This document shows positions 1 to 6,259 of a DNA stretch of 15,963 bases, in pieces. The notes beneath the pieces are model-generated. The model worked only from the letters and a program-made list of their open reading frames with translations. It was not told where the DNA came from and searched no databases. Source of the stretch: Bacteroidales bacterium UBA1797 (lineage in GTDB: Bacteria > Bacteroidota > Bacteroidia > Bacteroidales > VadinHA17). Location of the stretch: positions 1-15,963 of the forward strand of contig DCFT01000015.1 in NCBI GenBank assembly GCA_002319885.1, in the 5' to 3' direction. Position numbers and translations under genes: made by a program. Every line of letters begins with the position of its first letter. Within the stretch, counting starts at the first letter, position 1.

Positions 1-259
1 TTTTTGTTTTAATCCATGCGTTGGTTGAGGTCTTAATTTCTTCCACCAGATCGGGAATAAGCTGATTAACATTATATCCAATTAAAATATGTGTATGGTC
101 GGGCATTGAATTTACAGCCAACATTTTGTGACGATGGTTCTGGACAATACCGGTAATATATTTATGCATCTCATCCTTCCATTCCTTTTTAACCAAAGCC
201 TCGCGGTTTCTAACAGCAAATACCAGATGGAAATAACATTGTGTGTACGTGTTTGCCAT
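1..259 (-). CDS. IS200/IS605-like (RAYT-type) transposase, 5' part only
   Basis: The first 86 codons of an IS200-like single-strand DNA transposase (Y1_Tnp fold); the rest lies beyond the window edge. The start is the ATG at 259-257, giving MANTYTQCYFHLVFAVRNRE, which resembles the usual opening of the family. The metal-binding pair is visible at residues 55-57 as PDHTHIL, an HxH with Thr in the middle where the family usually has a hydrophobic residue. The catalytic Tyr normally follows about 60 residues later and cannot be seen. Three short palindromes sit 18-120 bases upstream, the arrangement of REP-associated tyrosine transposases (RAYTs), which are generally single-copy housekeeping-like genes and not mobile units. 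An ordinary IS200-type insertion sequence is the alternative. Family assignment is secure; the RAYT subtype is an inference from the repeats. Confidence 0.85.
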   Translation of the reverse strand, partial: MANTYTQCYFHLVFAVRNREALVKKEWKDEMHKYITGIVQNHRHKMLAVNSMPDHTHILIGYNVNQLIPDLVEEIKTSTNAWIKTK

Positions 260-276
260 TTTGTTTTTTATATTGC

Positions 277-379
277 GGTGCGCTGCACCTTTGTTTTTCT
301 ATAAACATTAAGGTGCTACGCACCTGTGTTTTATTCAATCAATTGCTTATCTATAAACATTACGGTGCTACGCACCTGT
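277..379. repeat. REP-like palindromic repeats beside the transposase
   Basis: Three copies of a 13-base hairpin lie here: GGTGC-GCT-GCACC at 277-289, GGTGC-TAC-GCACC at 312-324 and again at 364-376. The last two sit in a longer direct repeat, 298-327 and 350-379, identical at 29 of 30 positions and spaced 52 bases apart. Each of these two hairpins is preceded by TATAAACATTA and followed by TGT. Position just upstream of the transposase suggests REP elements recognised by it. The rest of the 329-base gap (380-588) holds no gene or clear site that I can see. Confidence 0.75.
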
Positions 380-588
380 AAATTTTAATCAAAAATTTGT
401 CTGTAATAAAGATCTTCTGATTAAATCCCAGATAGTTTAATAATTAGCGAATTGCAGAAATGAACTAAAGCTGAAGAGCCCTTAGCAATCTTTTCCTAAT
501 TTATAACATCTGTGATTAACCAAACAATTAGACACATCTTCTTTGTTTGTCTTCATATTCCATACATCAAAGAGATGTTAGTCTACAG

Positions 589-1350
589 CTAATGTTTCAA
601 AATGAGAACATAAATACTATTTATAAAGATATGAGAAGCAATGCTTAAATAGATGCCGTATGTATACCTCACTCTTAAGTAACCCCAAAAAAGTCCAGTG
701 AAGATATAATTTAGTATGAATAAAGGAAATAGATAAAAATATTTAAATTCAAGATTGTAATTTGTCAGGTGTAGAAATCCAAATAACAAGGCTTGAAAGT
801 AAAAAACTACCCGAAATTTTAGAGTGAAAAAATTAATAATTTTAATACTTAAAGGGGAATTTTTTCGAAACAGTATATTGAGGGAAAAATATAATATTAG
901 TGAAATTGCTATAACTAAATAAATATTGGATATTAATCGTCTAAATACAATTAAAGATATCAATATACTAAATGATAATACCAAATTAAATTTAGAACTC
1001 CTTAAGGGAAGTCTGAAGATTAATTCTTCAGCTATTGGGTAATATAAGGAAATCTTTAATAAATTAAGTAACCCAAAATTTATTTCCTTTAAGGATGGAA
1101 ATAAATTAAAATATATGAATGGCGCACAAAAGATAAGGCCTATAATAATGTCACTTATGAGAAGAATAAGAAACGATTTCCAGACTATCTTTAAAAATAA
1201 AGGAACCGATGTGATATCAATTTGTTTCTCAAGGCTTGGATTTTTGAGAAATAAAATAAAATCTTTAATATCAATTATTTTCAATGTAAGAATAGATAAA
1301 CTAATAAACTCGAATTGGAAATAAAGAGAAATGCAACTTATCAATTGCAT
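589..1350 (-). CDS. CPBP-family intramembrane metalloprotease
   Basis: A 253-residue, very hydrophobic protein with about seven membrane segments. The CPBP (CAAX protease and bacteriocin-processing) motifs are all present: AEELIFR with E108, E109 and R113; FGFLH with F190 and H194; and SHIFIN with H240 and N244. The family includes type II CAAX proteases and proteins linked to immunity against, or processing of, Gly-Gly bacteriocins. It is the last gene after three Gly-Gly peptide genes, 18 bases below the nearest one, so a role in immunity or peptide maturation is the natural inference. Met1 is the only Met in the whole protein, so the start is fixed unless a non-ATG codon is used. That ATG sits inside the stem of a strong inverted repeat (1325-1356). 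Codon use is extremely AT-rich. Confidence 0.85.
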   Translation of the reverse strand: MQLISCISLYFQFEFISLSILTLKIIDIKDFILFLKNPSLEKQIDITSVPLFLKIVWKSFLILLISDIIIGLIFCAPFIYFNLFPSLKEINFGLLNLLKISLYYPIAEELIFRLPLRSSKFNLVLSFSILISLIVFRRLISNIYLVIAISLILYFSLNILFRKNSPLSIKIINFFTLKFRVVFYFQALLFGFLHLTNYNLEFKYFYLFPLFILNYIFTGLFWGYLRVRYTYGIYLSIASHIFINSIYVLILKH

Positions 1351-1356
1351 TTCTCT
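1325..1356 (-). promoter_or_regulatory. 12-bp inverted repeat covering the CPBP start codon
   Basis: AGAGAAATGCAA at 1325-1336 and TTGCATTTCTCT at 1345-1356 form a perfect 12-bp stem with an 8-base loop. Read on the minus strand the hairpin lies 13 bases after the stop of the last peptide gene and is followed by CTTTATTTCC-like T-rich sequence, so it could act as a partial terminator. The ATG of the CPBP gene (1350-1348) is buried in the stem, so it could equally repress translation of the protease. Confidence 0.6.
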
Positions 1357-1368
1357 ATAATAAAGATA

Positions 1369-1509
1369 CTATAAAAGTTCAGAAACGAATTTAAGGAATG
1401 CCAGCTTTTTAAATAAACTACCAACTGCATATCCAACTTCGTAAGCGACATTTACTCCTCCTGAAATTTGTAACATTTCGGATAATTCCAATTCTTTTAA
1501 GTTTTCCAT
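1369..1509 (-). CDS. Double-glycine precursor peptide, 46 aa
   Basis: A small open frame with the layout of a class II bacteriocin-like precursor. The leader is MENLKELELSEMLQISGG, with the typical spaced hydrophobic residues (L4, L7, L9, M12, I15) and Gly-Gly at 17-18. The expected core is 28 residues, starting VNVAYEVGYAVGSLFKKL and ending in SELL, amphipathic and without Cys. Leaders of this type are cleaved after GG by C39-peptidase ABC exporters; an intact one is encoded at 7092-9305. The gene lies 20 bases after the preceding peptide gene and 18 bases before the CPBP gene, so one transcript is likely. No modification enzyme is seen nearby. Whether the product is antimicrobial or a signal cannot be told from sequence. 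Confidence 0.8.
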   Translation of the reverse strand: MENLKELELSEMLQISGGVNVAYEVGYAVGSLFKKLAFLKFVSELL

Positions 1510-1529
1510 TTTACTGCTTTTTTAATTAG

Positions 1530-1697
1530 TTATTTTGCGTGCTGTCCATCAATTCCATCCTCAAAACCTTTGAGCAGGGCGACGGCAGTTCCAACTGTAG
1601 CTCCGATTACCAGTCCGATGTAATAACTGAGAGTTCTTCCCCCATCAATTAAAATCATTTCGTCTGTGGTGAGTTCTGTGACTTCAAATTTTTCCAT
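1530..1697 (-). CDS. Double-glycine precursor peptide, 55 aa
   Basis: The second of three tandem precursor genes. The leader MEKFEVTELTTDEMILIDGG ends in Gly-Gly at 19-20, with acidic and hydrophobic residues spaced as in bacteriocin leaders. The 35-residue core begins RTLSYYIGLVIGATVGTA; its middle is a glycine-spaced hydrophobic stretch (GxxxG-like, G28, G32, G36) suited to membrane insertion. Its end, LLKGFEDGIDGQHAK, resembles that of the next peptide upstream in the operon (LIQGLKDGYESATRTQ), so the two look like diverged duplicates. There is no Cys. The frame begins 11 bases after the stop of the preceding gene. Export and cleavage by a C39-type ABC transporter is inferred from the leader. 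Confidence 0.82.
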   Translation of the reverse strand: MEKFEVTELTTDEMILIDGGRTLSYYIGLVIGATVGTAVALLKGFEDGIDGQHAK

Positions 1698-1708
1698 AAT
1701 TAAAATTT

Positions 1709-1876
1709 TTATTGAGTTCTTGTTGCAGATTCATAACCATCCTTGAGTCCTTGAATCAGGTCAAGAGCTTTTTCAACTGAAGTCATAAAGAGTGATATTA
1801 TTAACATACGTAAACCACCATTAATTTCTTTTAGCTCTTTCTCATTCAGATCGATTAAGCCAAATTTATTTCCCAT
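1709..1876 (-). CDS. Double-glycine precursor peptide, 55 aa
   Basis: The first precursor gene of the minus-strand operon, 59 bases after the HTH regulator gene. The leader MGNKFGLIDLNEKELKEING-G has Gly-Gly at 20-21 and the consensus-like LxxxELxxIxGG spacing. The 34-residue core begins LRMLIISLFMTSVEKALDL and ends in ESATRTQ; it is a hydrophobic helix followed by a polar tail, with no Cys. The tail shares the pattern L-x-x-G-x-x-D-G with the next peptide, pointing to duplication. The start is the only ATG in frame that gives a complete leader. Function beyond an exported small peptide is not shown by the sequence. Confidence 0.82.
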   Translation of the reverse strand: MGNKFGLIDLNEKELKEINGGLRMLIISLFMTSVEKALDLIQGLKDGYESATRTQ

Positions 1877-1935
1877 AACTTTAATTATTAAGTTGAGATT
1901 TGATCTTTCCCCATTTATTTCTCATGCCAGGGGCT

Positions 1936-2280
1936 TTAGCATGGTAAGCTTACCATACTAAGTTCGGGGAGTAGCGTACGGAAAAAAAGGATTTTGGAAA
2001 AAATTTTCATCCCGCCTGAATTTTCTTTCTCTTCAGTGAAAGTCAAAGGCCGGAGGGAACAACTTACAGCTATATCATAAGGCTGACGATAGAAAAATGT
2101 CTTGGCCGACTTTGAATACGCTATCGGCACTCCACGTGACCTTAATTCATCAATCAGCTCATAAAGACTGGTGCGACTTACTCCTAATTGCCTGGCAAAC
2201 TCATCAGGAGTACCCGTTTTCTGCCTGGCAACAAGCTTATGCATCAGGCTTATGCGATCGAGATATTCAAAAACTTTCAT
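1936..2280 (-). CDS. Small HTH transcriptional regulator with a Gly-Gly-like tail
   Basis: A 114-residue protein whose N-terminal ~65 residues form a helix-turn-helix of the DeoR/HTH_11 kind: TPDEFARQLGVSRTSLYELI (residues 24-43) followed by DELRSRGVPIAYSKS and FFYR, the strand pair of a winged helix. It aligns without gaps to the 79-residue protein at 12129-12368 over residues 1-79. The gene lies 13 bases after the ABC fragment and 59 bases before the first precursor gene, so it probably controls this peptide operon. Oddly, the C-terminal extension absent from its relative reads LRPLTFTEEKENSGG (76-90), very like the leaders of the neighbouring precursors, followed by a 24-residue hydrophobic and basic tail ending in Cys. 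The last codons lie in a strong palindrome. Confidence 0.75.
   Translation of the reverse strand: MKVFEYLDRISLMHKLVARQKTGTPDEFARQLGVSRTSLYELIDELRSRGVPIAYSKSAKTFFYRQPYDIAVSCSLRPLTFTEEKENSGGMKIFSKILFFRTLLPELSMVSLPC
1937..1960 (-). promoter_or_regulatory. Palindrome at the end of the HTH gene
   Basis: ATGGTAAGCTTACCAT at 1941-1956 is a perfect 16-base palindrome, extended by TAG/CTA arms (1937-1939, 1958-1960) across one mismatch. It overlaps the stop of the HTH gene and precedes the first peptide gene by about 60 bases. It could be an RNA hairpin setting transcript levels of the peptides or a dimeric protein's operator. No T-run follows, so a classical terminator is less likely. Confidence 0.5.
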
Positions 2281-2293
2281 GATATAGCGTATT

Positions 2294-3601
2294 TTAAGTT
2301 TTTACAGTTTCTTTCAGATCAATGGCCTGATGCATCCACATCTTCCTGAACGGACCCTCAACACCCAACAGATCCTGCAGGGTACCATCCTGAACAACCT
2401 GACCTTTTTCAAGAACGATGACTCTTTGTGCCATATTAATTGTAGAAAGCCTGTGAGCAATCACAATTACCGTTTTATTTTCTTCCTTCAGGATACTTAT
2501 AGCGTTTTGCACAAACGACTCAGCCAGTGAGTCTAACGAAGAGGTAGCCTCATCGAGAATCAGAATCTCCGGATTACGATAAAGCGCCCGCGCTATAGCT
2601 ATGCGTTGCTGCTGTCCACCGGAGAGACTGGCGCCGTTCTCTCCAAGGTAGGTGTTGAAGCCATGCGGCAGCTGCTCAATAAATTTTGACATACCGAGCT
2701 TATCACATATCTCAATAACCTTGTTCATATCCGGAGTAAACTCACCAACAGCAATATTATCCACAACATTTCCTGAAAAAAGATCTATTCTTTGCGGAAC
2801 CACCGAAACAATCGCGCGTAAAGAATGATTGGCAAGATGACAGAGATCATAGCGCCCAATACGGATATGCCCGGCCTGCAGCGGATATAGATTCTGGAGT
2901 AACGAAACAAGCGTAGTTTTTCCCGAACCACTCTCTCCTACTATTGCTGTGATATCTCCCTTTTTTATTGTTATGTTCAATGAATCAAAAACCTCAACCC
3001 TCGTACCATATCTGAAACCGACATTTTCAAAACATACATCACCAACCATCTCAGGTTTCAACTCTATCTTATTTGCTTCATCCTCTATCTCCAGATCGAA
3101 GATTTCAAAAAGCCTGTCAGAGGCAATCCTGGCATCCTGCAACGTACGGTTAAACCCGATCAGAGAAGTGACCGGCTGGGTAAAATACCCAACTATTGAA
3201 TAGAAAGAAAGCAACTCCCCGGGGGTTATCTGTGATCCAATTGCATAACCGGCTCCTATCCATAATACAAGAATTGTTATCATTTGCGAAACAAGACTAG
3301 TGGAACCCGATGAAAAAAGGTTGTTCAATCCCGACTTATATAAACTTTCAAGAAGACTGACAAACCGGGTTTCAGTTTTCAGATTTGAGAAGTCCTCAAG
3401 ACCGAATCGTTTTATGGTTCCTGCAGAGTTAAGAGATTCAACCAATTGCGTCTCGAGGTCAGCAGCCCTTTCCATAACCTTTCGCTGAACTTTCCGGTTA
3501 AGCCTGTCAGAGACATAATATATAAAAAGATACTTAGTGACAACAATAAGTATTAATAGTGCCTGTTTCCAGAAGAAGGTGAACAGTATTGCCCACCTGT
3601 A
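2294..3601 (-). pseudogene. 5'-truncated peptide-exporter ABC transporter
   Basis: The C-terminal ~60% of a peptidase-type ABC exporter. The nucleotide-binding domain is complete (numbering from the Met at 3475): Walker A GESGSGKTT at 180-188, LSGGQQQR at 284-291, Walker B ILILDE at 304-309, H-loop His 341. Before it lies only the second half of the membrane domain. The frame is open for 42 more codons upstream (FTFFWKQALLILIVV, a membrane segment) to a TGA at 3604-3602, with no ATG in that stretch. Upstream, GGQRIRK and FTIASLIQVG in other frames look like remnants of the same domain broken by frameshifts. The C39 peptidase and first helices are missing; such proteins are normally about 730 residues. 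Translation from Met 3475 could give an ATPase fragment, but a working exporter is unlikely. GC content is higher than in the flanking peptide genes. Confidence 0.8.
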
Positions 3602-3715
3602 TCAGGCTCGCAATTGTAAAGCTTCCTTATTCTTTGACCGCCAATAATCAAATTAAAAAATAATAATTGCTCTAAGATTCAGGAATTAGTCAAAATCCAG
3701 TATTAATAGACTTTT

Positions 3716-3750
3716 ATAATAGAAATTTATGTTCGATAAATTTCTATTAT
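3716..3750 (+). promoter_or_regulatory. 15-bp perfect inverted repeat upstream of the fourth peptide gene
   Basis: ATAATAGAAATTTAT at 3716-3730 and its exact reverse complement at 3736-3750 flank a 5-base loop, GTTCG. The element ends 21 bases before the ATG of the precursor at 3772. It could be an operator for a dimeric regulator, for example one of the two small HTH proteins, or a hairpin in the 5' leader that shields the start region. I cannot place a clean promoter around it. Confidence 0.55.
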
Positions 3751-3771
3751 TAATTGTAAAACTTTTAAACA

Positions 3772-3936
3772 ATGGAAACAAAAAAATTAAGTTTTGAAGA
3801 AATGGAAAATCTCTACGGAGGTATAAATTGGACAAGAATTCTGGGATGTGCTGCAATAGGTGCATTGTATGGCCTTGCTAATCCAGTAGCAGGAATAGTT
3901 GCAGGAATTGTATGTGAAGCTTTAGAAGATAGGTAG
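3772..3936 (+). CDS. Double-glycine precursor peptide with two core cysteines, 54 aa
   Basis: The fourth precursor, on the opposite strand from the other three. The leader METKKLSFEEMENLYGG ends in Gly-Gly at 16-17 and has the usual L6, F8, M11, L14 spacing. The 37-residue core starts INWTRILGCAAIGALYGLAN and ends CEALEDR. Its centre is rich in Gly and Ala, as in class II bacteriocins that insert into membranes. C26 and C48 are the only cysteines, so a single disulfide closing most of the core is possible. This fits the thioredoxin-like CxxC protein encoded beside the intact exporter (9247-9774). An inverted repeat lies just upstream and a terminator-like hairpin 43 bases downstream, so it may be transcribed alone. 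Confidence 0.85.
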   Translation: METKKLSFEEMENLYGGINWTRILGCAAIGALYGLANPVAGIVAGIVCEALEDR

Positions 3937-3979
3937 TAAATCAATACCGTAGTAGAATAAGAAATTCTCTGTACCTTTA

Positions 3980-4016
3980 AACGATGCAACTATGTTATCG
4001 AACTAGTTGCATCGTT
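3980..4016 (+). terminator. Terminator-like hairpin after the fourth peptide gene
   Basis: AACGATGCAACTA at 3980-3992 and TAGTTGCATCGTT at 4004-4016 form a perfect 13-bp stem with an 11-base loop. Only GTTAA follows and not a long T-run, so it is either a weak intrinsic terminator or an RNA-stabilising 3' hairpin. It would separate the precursor from the membrane genes downstream. Confidence 0.6.
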
Positions 4017-4082
4017 GTTAAGAAGCATATTAAATATTAATTTAAAATTTGCTTAGGGTAGATATATTATTAAATTACAATT

Positions 4083-4094
4083 GTTTGATCAAAC
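4083..4094 (+). promoter_or_regulatory. 12-base palindrome upstream of the 4-TM protein gene
   Basis: GTTTGATCAAAC is a perfect palindrome, directly followed by another GTTTGA half. It lies 26 bases before the ATG at 4120. TAAAATTTG, one base longer than the TAnnTTTG promoter box of Bacteroidota, follows at 4104-4112. The pair may be a regulated promoter; the evidence is weak. Confidence 0.35.
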
Positions 4095-4119
4095 GTTTGA
4101 CATTAAAATTTGAAATATT

Positions 4120-4524
4120 ATGTTTACAAATATGAATAAAATGTACCCTCTTTTGCCTTATAATGGTAAAATACTTGGAATAGTAATTATTGTTTTTGCA
4201 GTTATTTTAATAACCTATAGTTTATTATTTAATAAGATTAATGTGGATATTATTATTTTGTTGATATGCTTTGGGTTATTCTGTTTTGGATATAGTAAAG
4301 AAAAAAATGAGAATGAGACATATTTATTATATCGATATCACTCTTACCGCATATCATTTGCCTTAACAACTATTATTATATTAATAATTAGTTCTTCATT
4401 TATCTTTGAGAAAACGGCTATCAAAATAAACTGCCTTTATGCTTTGCTTCTAATGTGTTTATCTTTTAATATTGTATACATTATAATAAAATATATAAAT
4501 CAAAAAAAATCTTCATATGAGTAA
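4120..4524 (+). CDS. Small 4-TM membrane protein, candidate immunity protein
   Basis: I do not recognise a family. The 134 residues contain four probable membrane segments at about 18-36, 42-58, 77-95 and 104-124. A charged loop between the second and third holds KEKNENE, and the tail is short and basic. Codons are as AT-rich as those of the permease gene that follows. It stands between a Gly-Gly precursor gene and an ABC export pair. Small polytopic proteins beside bacteriocin genes are often immunity proteins, which is only a positional argument here. The start at 4120 is the first ATG; M5 and M8 are equally possible starts. Downstream, 4525-4767 has no frame I can support. Confidence 0.65.
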   Translation: MFTNMNKMYPLLPYNGKILGIVIIVFAVILITYSLLFNKINVDIIILLICFGLFCFGYSKEKNENETYLLYRYHSYRISFALTTIIILIISSSFIFEKTAIKINCLYALLLMCLSFNIVYIIIKYINQKKSSYE

Positions 4525-4767
4525 ATTAACAATACTTATCTTAAACTATTATTCTCTTTACAAACTCATCATTATTAGTTCTCTTAAGCAGTGACAAATA
4601 ACCAACCTTGAGAGAGAAATCTATTATTATATAATCCCTCCAAAATGAATCTCCAAACCTTTAAACTATTCCTTTTTAACCTACTATTTTATAGTTAGAC
4701 TGAAAGAACTGTTGACTGAAGTTTCATATTATAAGCTAATAGAATTAACCGTATAGTTATTGACAAA

Positions 4768-6255
4768 ATGTTAATACAGATTTATATTTATCATCAATGG
4801 AAATCATTTATAAGAAACGCTAGATGGCGCAGAAATCTATTAAGTAAATTATTATTAGCAATTTTAGTTTTTTTTGTTCTGTCTACCTTATCAATATTAG
4901 GCTATAACATTGATAAAATATTGTTGGAGTTAGGAGGTGATCCGATAGCGACTTTTAATTCATTTTTAATACCATATTTGTTTACAGATTTTTTTTTCCG
5001 GTTTTTCTTTCAGTCTGATCCATCAATTTACTTTATTCCATATCTTCGATTTCGTGTTCGACATACAAAACTCGTTACTTTAATGATATTTAGAAGCTTA
5101 TGGAGCATTTTTAATATTATTCCGTGGCTCTTGGTAATTCCATTCACAATAAAAATCTTATTTGTGGAATCTGGATTAAAAACAGCGATTCCTTATTTAT
5201 TCGCAATTTTCCTTTTAATTTTAATTAATAATTTTTTAACAGCTGTAATACAATTCCTCATCAGAAAAAGAAAATTATTCTATTTTATACCCATATGTAT
5301 TGCTATTTTATTATTTAATTTACCTAGAATAGGAGTGTCGATAAAAACAATTTCCATATCATTGGGAAACCAAATTACAGAGTACAATTCATTTATATTT
5401 GTCTCACTTCTGACTGTTCTGATCTTTATAATTTGTCTGTTACGTCATTTGCTTTTATCAGGATTTTACGTTGATGAACTTTCTTATAAAAATCTACCAA
5501 AAGGATTATTTTTTTCTCCGAATAATTTGAATTTGTTTTCAAAACTTGGAAAAGCTGGAAACTATTTATCACTTGAAATTAAACTATTACTAAGAAATAA
5601 ACGACCTAAACAAACCATTGGTATTTATCCTATTTTGCCCATTTTTTTTATCATAAGTTTATTAAACAATAACGTAAATACATTTTTTACCTTATTACTA
5701 TTAACATTTTCTTTTGGGTTGTTATCCATCCTTTACGGACAATATATTTTTAGTTGGGAAAGCACCTACTTCGATCTTATTATGACTAGAAGAATTAATT
5801 TTTGCGAATTTATCAAAGCAAAATATTATTTAATGATTCTATTTACTATTGTTATATTCTTATTGATGATCCCTCTTTTTCTTCTTTTCTTTAGGATATA
5901 CATTATCTGCCTTTTTTCTATGTTTATTTTTTCGATAGGTACAGTTAATTTCATAGTCCTACTTAGTGGAGCTTTCAATGAGGGAAGAATAAACTTAAAT
6001 GAGAGTTTCTTTTTTAATTATCAAGGACTTAATTCAAATCAATTATTTCTACCAATAATTGTTTTTGGAATCCCTGTGGGTTTATACACATTTGTCAATT
6101 TACTAACCAATAGTTTTTTAGCAAATATTCTATTGCTTGTAATTGGATTAATTTTTTTGATTTTTCATAATTGGTGGATTAATAATATCATTCTAGAGAT
6201 ATTTAAAAAAAGAAAATATAAAAATCTGGAAGGATTTCGAAAACTTATGAATTGA
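4768..6255 (+). CDS. DUF5687-like ABC transporter permease
   Basis: A 495-residue membrane protein with about 10-12 hydrophobic segments, beginning with a cytoplasmic HQWKSFIRNARWRRNLLSK stretch. This opening, the length, and the partner ATPase gene starting 4 bases after its stop match the Bacteroidota family DUF5687, thought to be ABC-type permeases; I am fairly but not fully sure of the family name. With the ATPase at 6260-6961 it should form an exporter or membrane-clearing pump. Position after a precursor and a small membrane protein suggests self-protection in the manner of LanFEG-type pumps, although the family also occurs away from bacteriocin genes. No soluble domain or conserved catalytic motif is visible. 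The codons are very AT-rich, unlike the ABC fragment at 2294-3601. Confidence 0.75.
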   Translation: MLIQIYIYHQWKSFIRNARWRRNLLSKLLLAILVFFVLSTLSILGYNIDKILLELGGDPIATFNSFLIPYLFTDFFFRFFFQSDPSIYFIPYLRFRVRHTKLVTLMIFRSLWSIFNIIPWLLVIPFTIKILFVESGLKTAIPYLFAIFLLILINNFLTAVIQFLIRKRKLFYFIPICIAILLFNLPRIGVSIKTISISLGNQITEYNSFIFVSLLTVLIFIICLLRHLLLSGFYVDELSYKNLPKGLFFSPNNLNLFSKLGKAGNYLSLEIKLLLRNKRPKQTIGIYPILPIFFIISLLNNNVNTFFTLLLLTFSFGLLSILYGQYIFSWESTYFDLIMTRRINFCEFIKAKYYLMILFTIVIFLLMIPLFLLFFRIYIICLFSMFIFSIGTVNFIVLLSGAFNEGRINLNESFFFNYQGLNSNQLFLPIIVFGIPVGLYTFVNLLTNSFLANILLLVIGLIFLIFHNWWINNIILEIFKKRKYKNLEGFRKLMN

Positions 6256-6259
6256 GAAT

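Noticed and set aside
277..379. CRISPR-like array from repeated palindromes
   Set aside because: Only two near-identical units, unequal third copy, short AT-rich spacing and no cas genes; REP-like elements explain it better.
1115..1324. Plus-strand frame of 69 codons
   Set aside because: It lies wholly inside the CPBP gene on the other strand, whose motifs are all intact, and its translation has no recognisable pattern.
4517..4594. 25-codon frame overlapping the end of the 4-TM gene
   Set aside because: Very short, no leader pattern or conserved motif, and AT-rich DNA gives such frames by chance.
4645..4698. Short frame beginning MNLQTFKLF
   Set aside because: Only 17 codons with no recognisable signal; not supportable as a gene.
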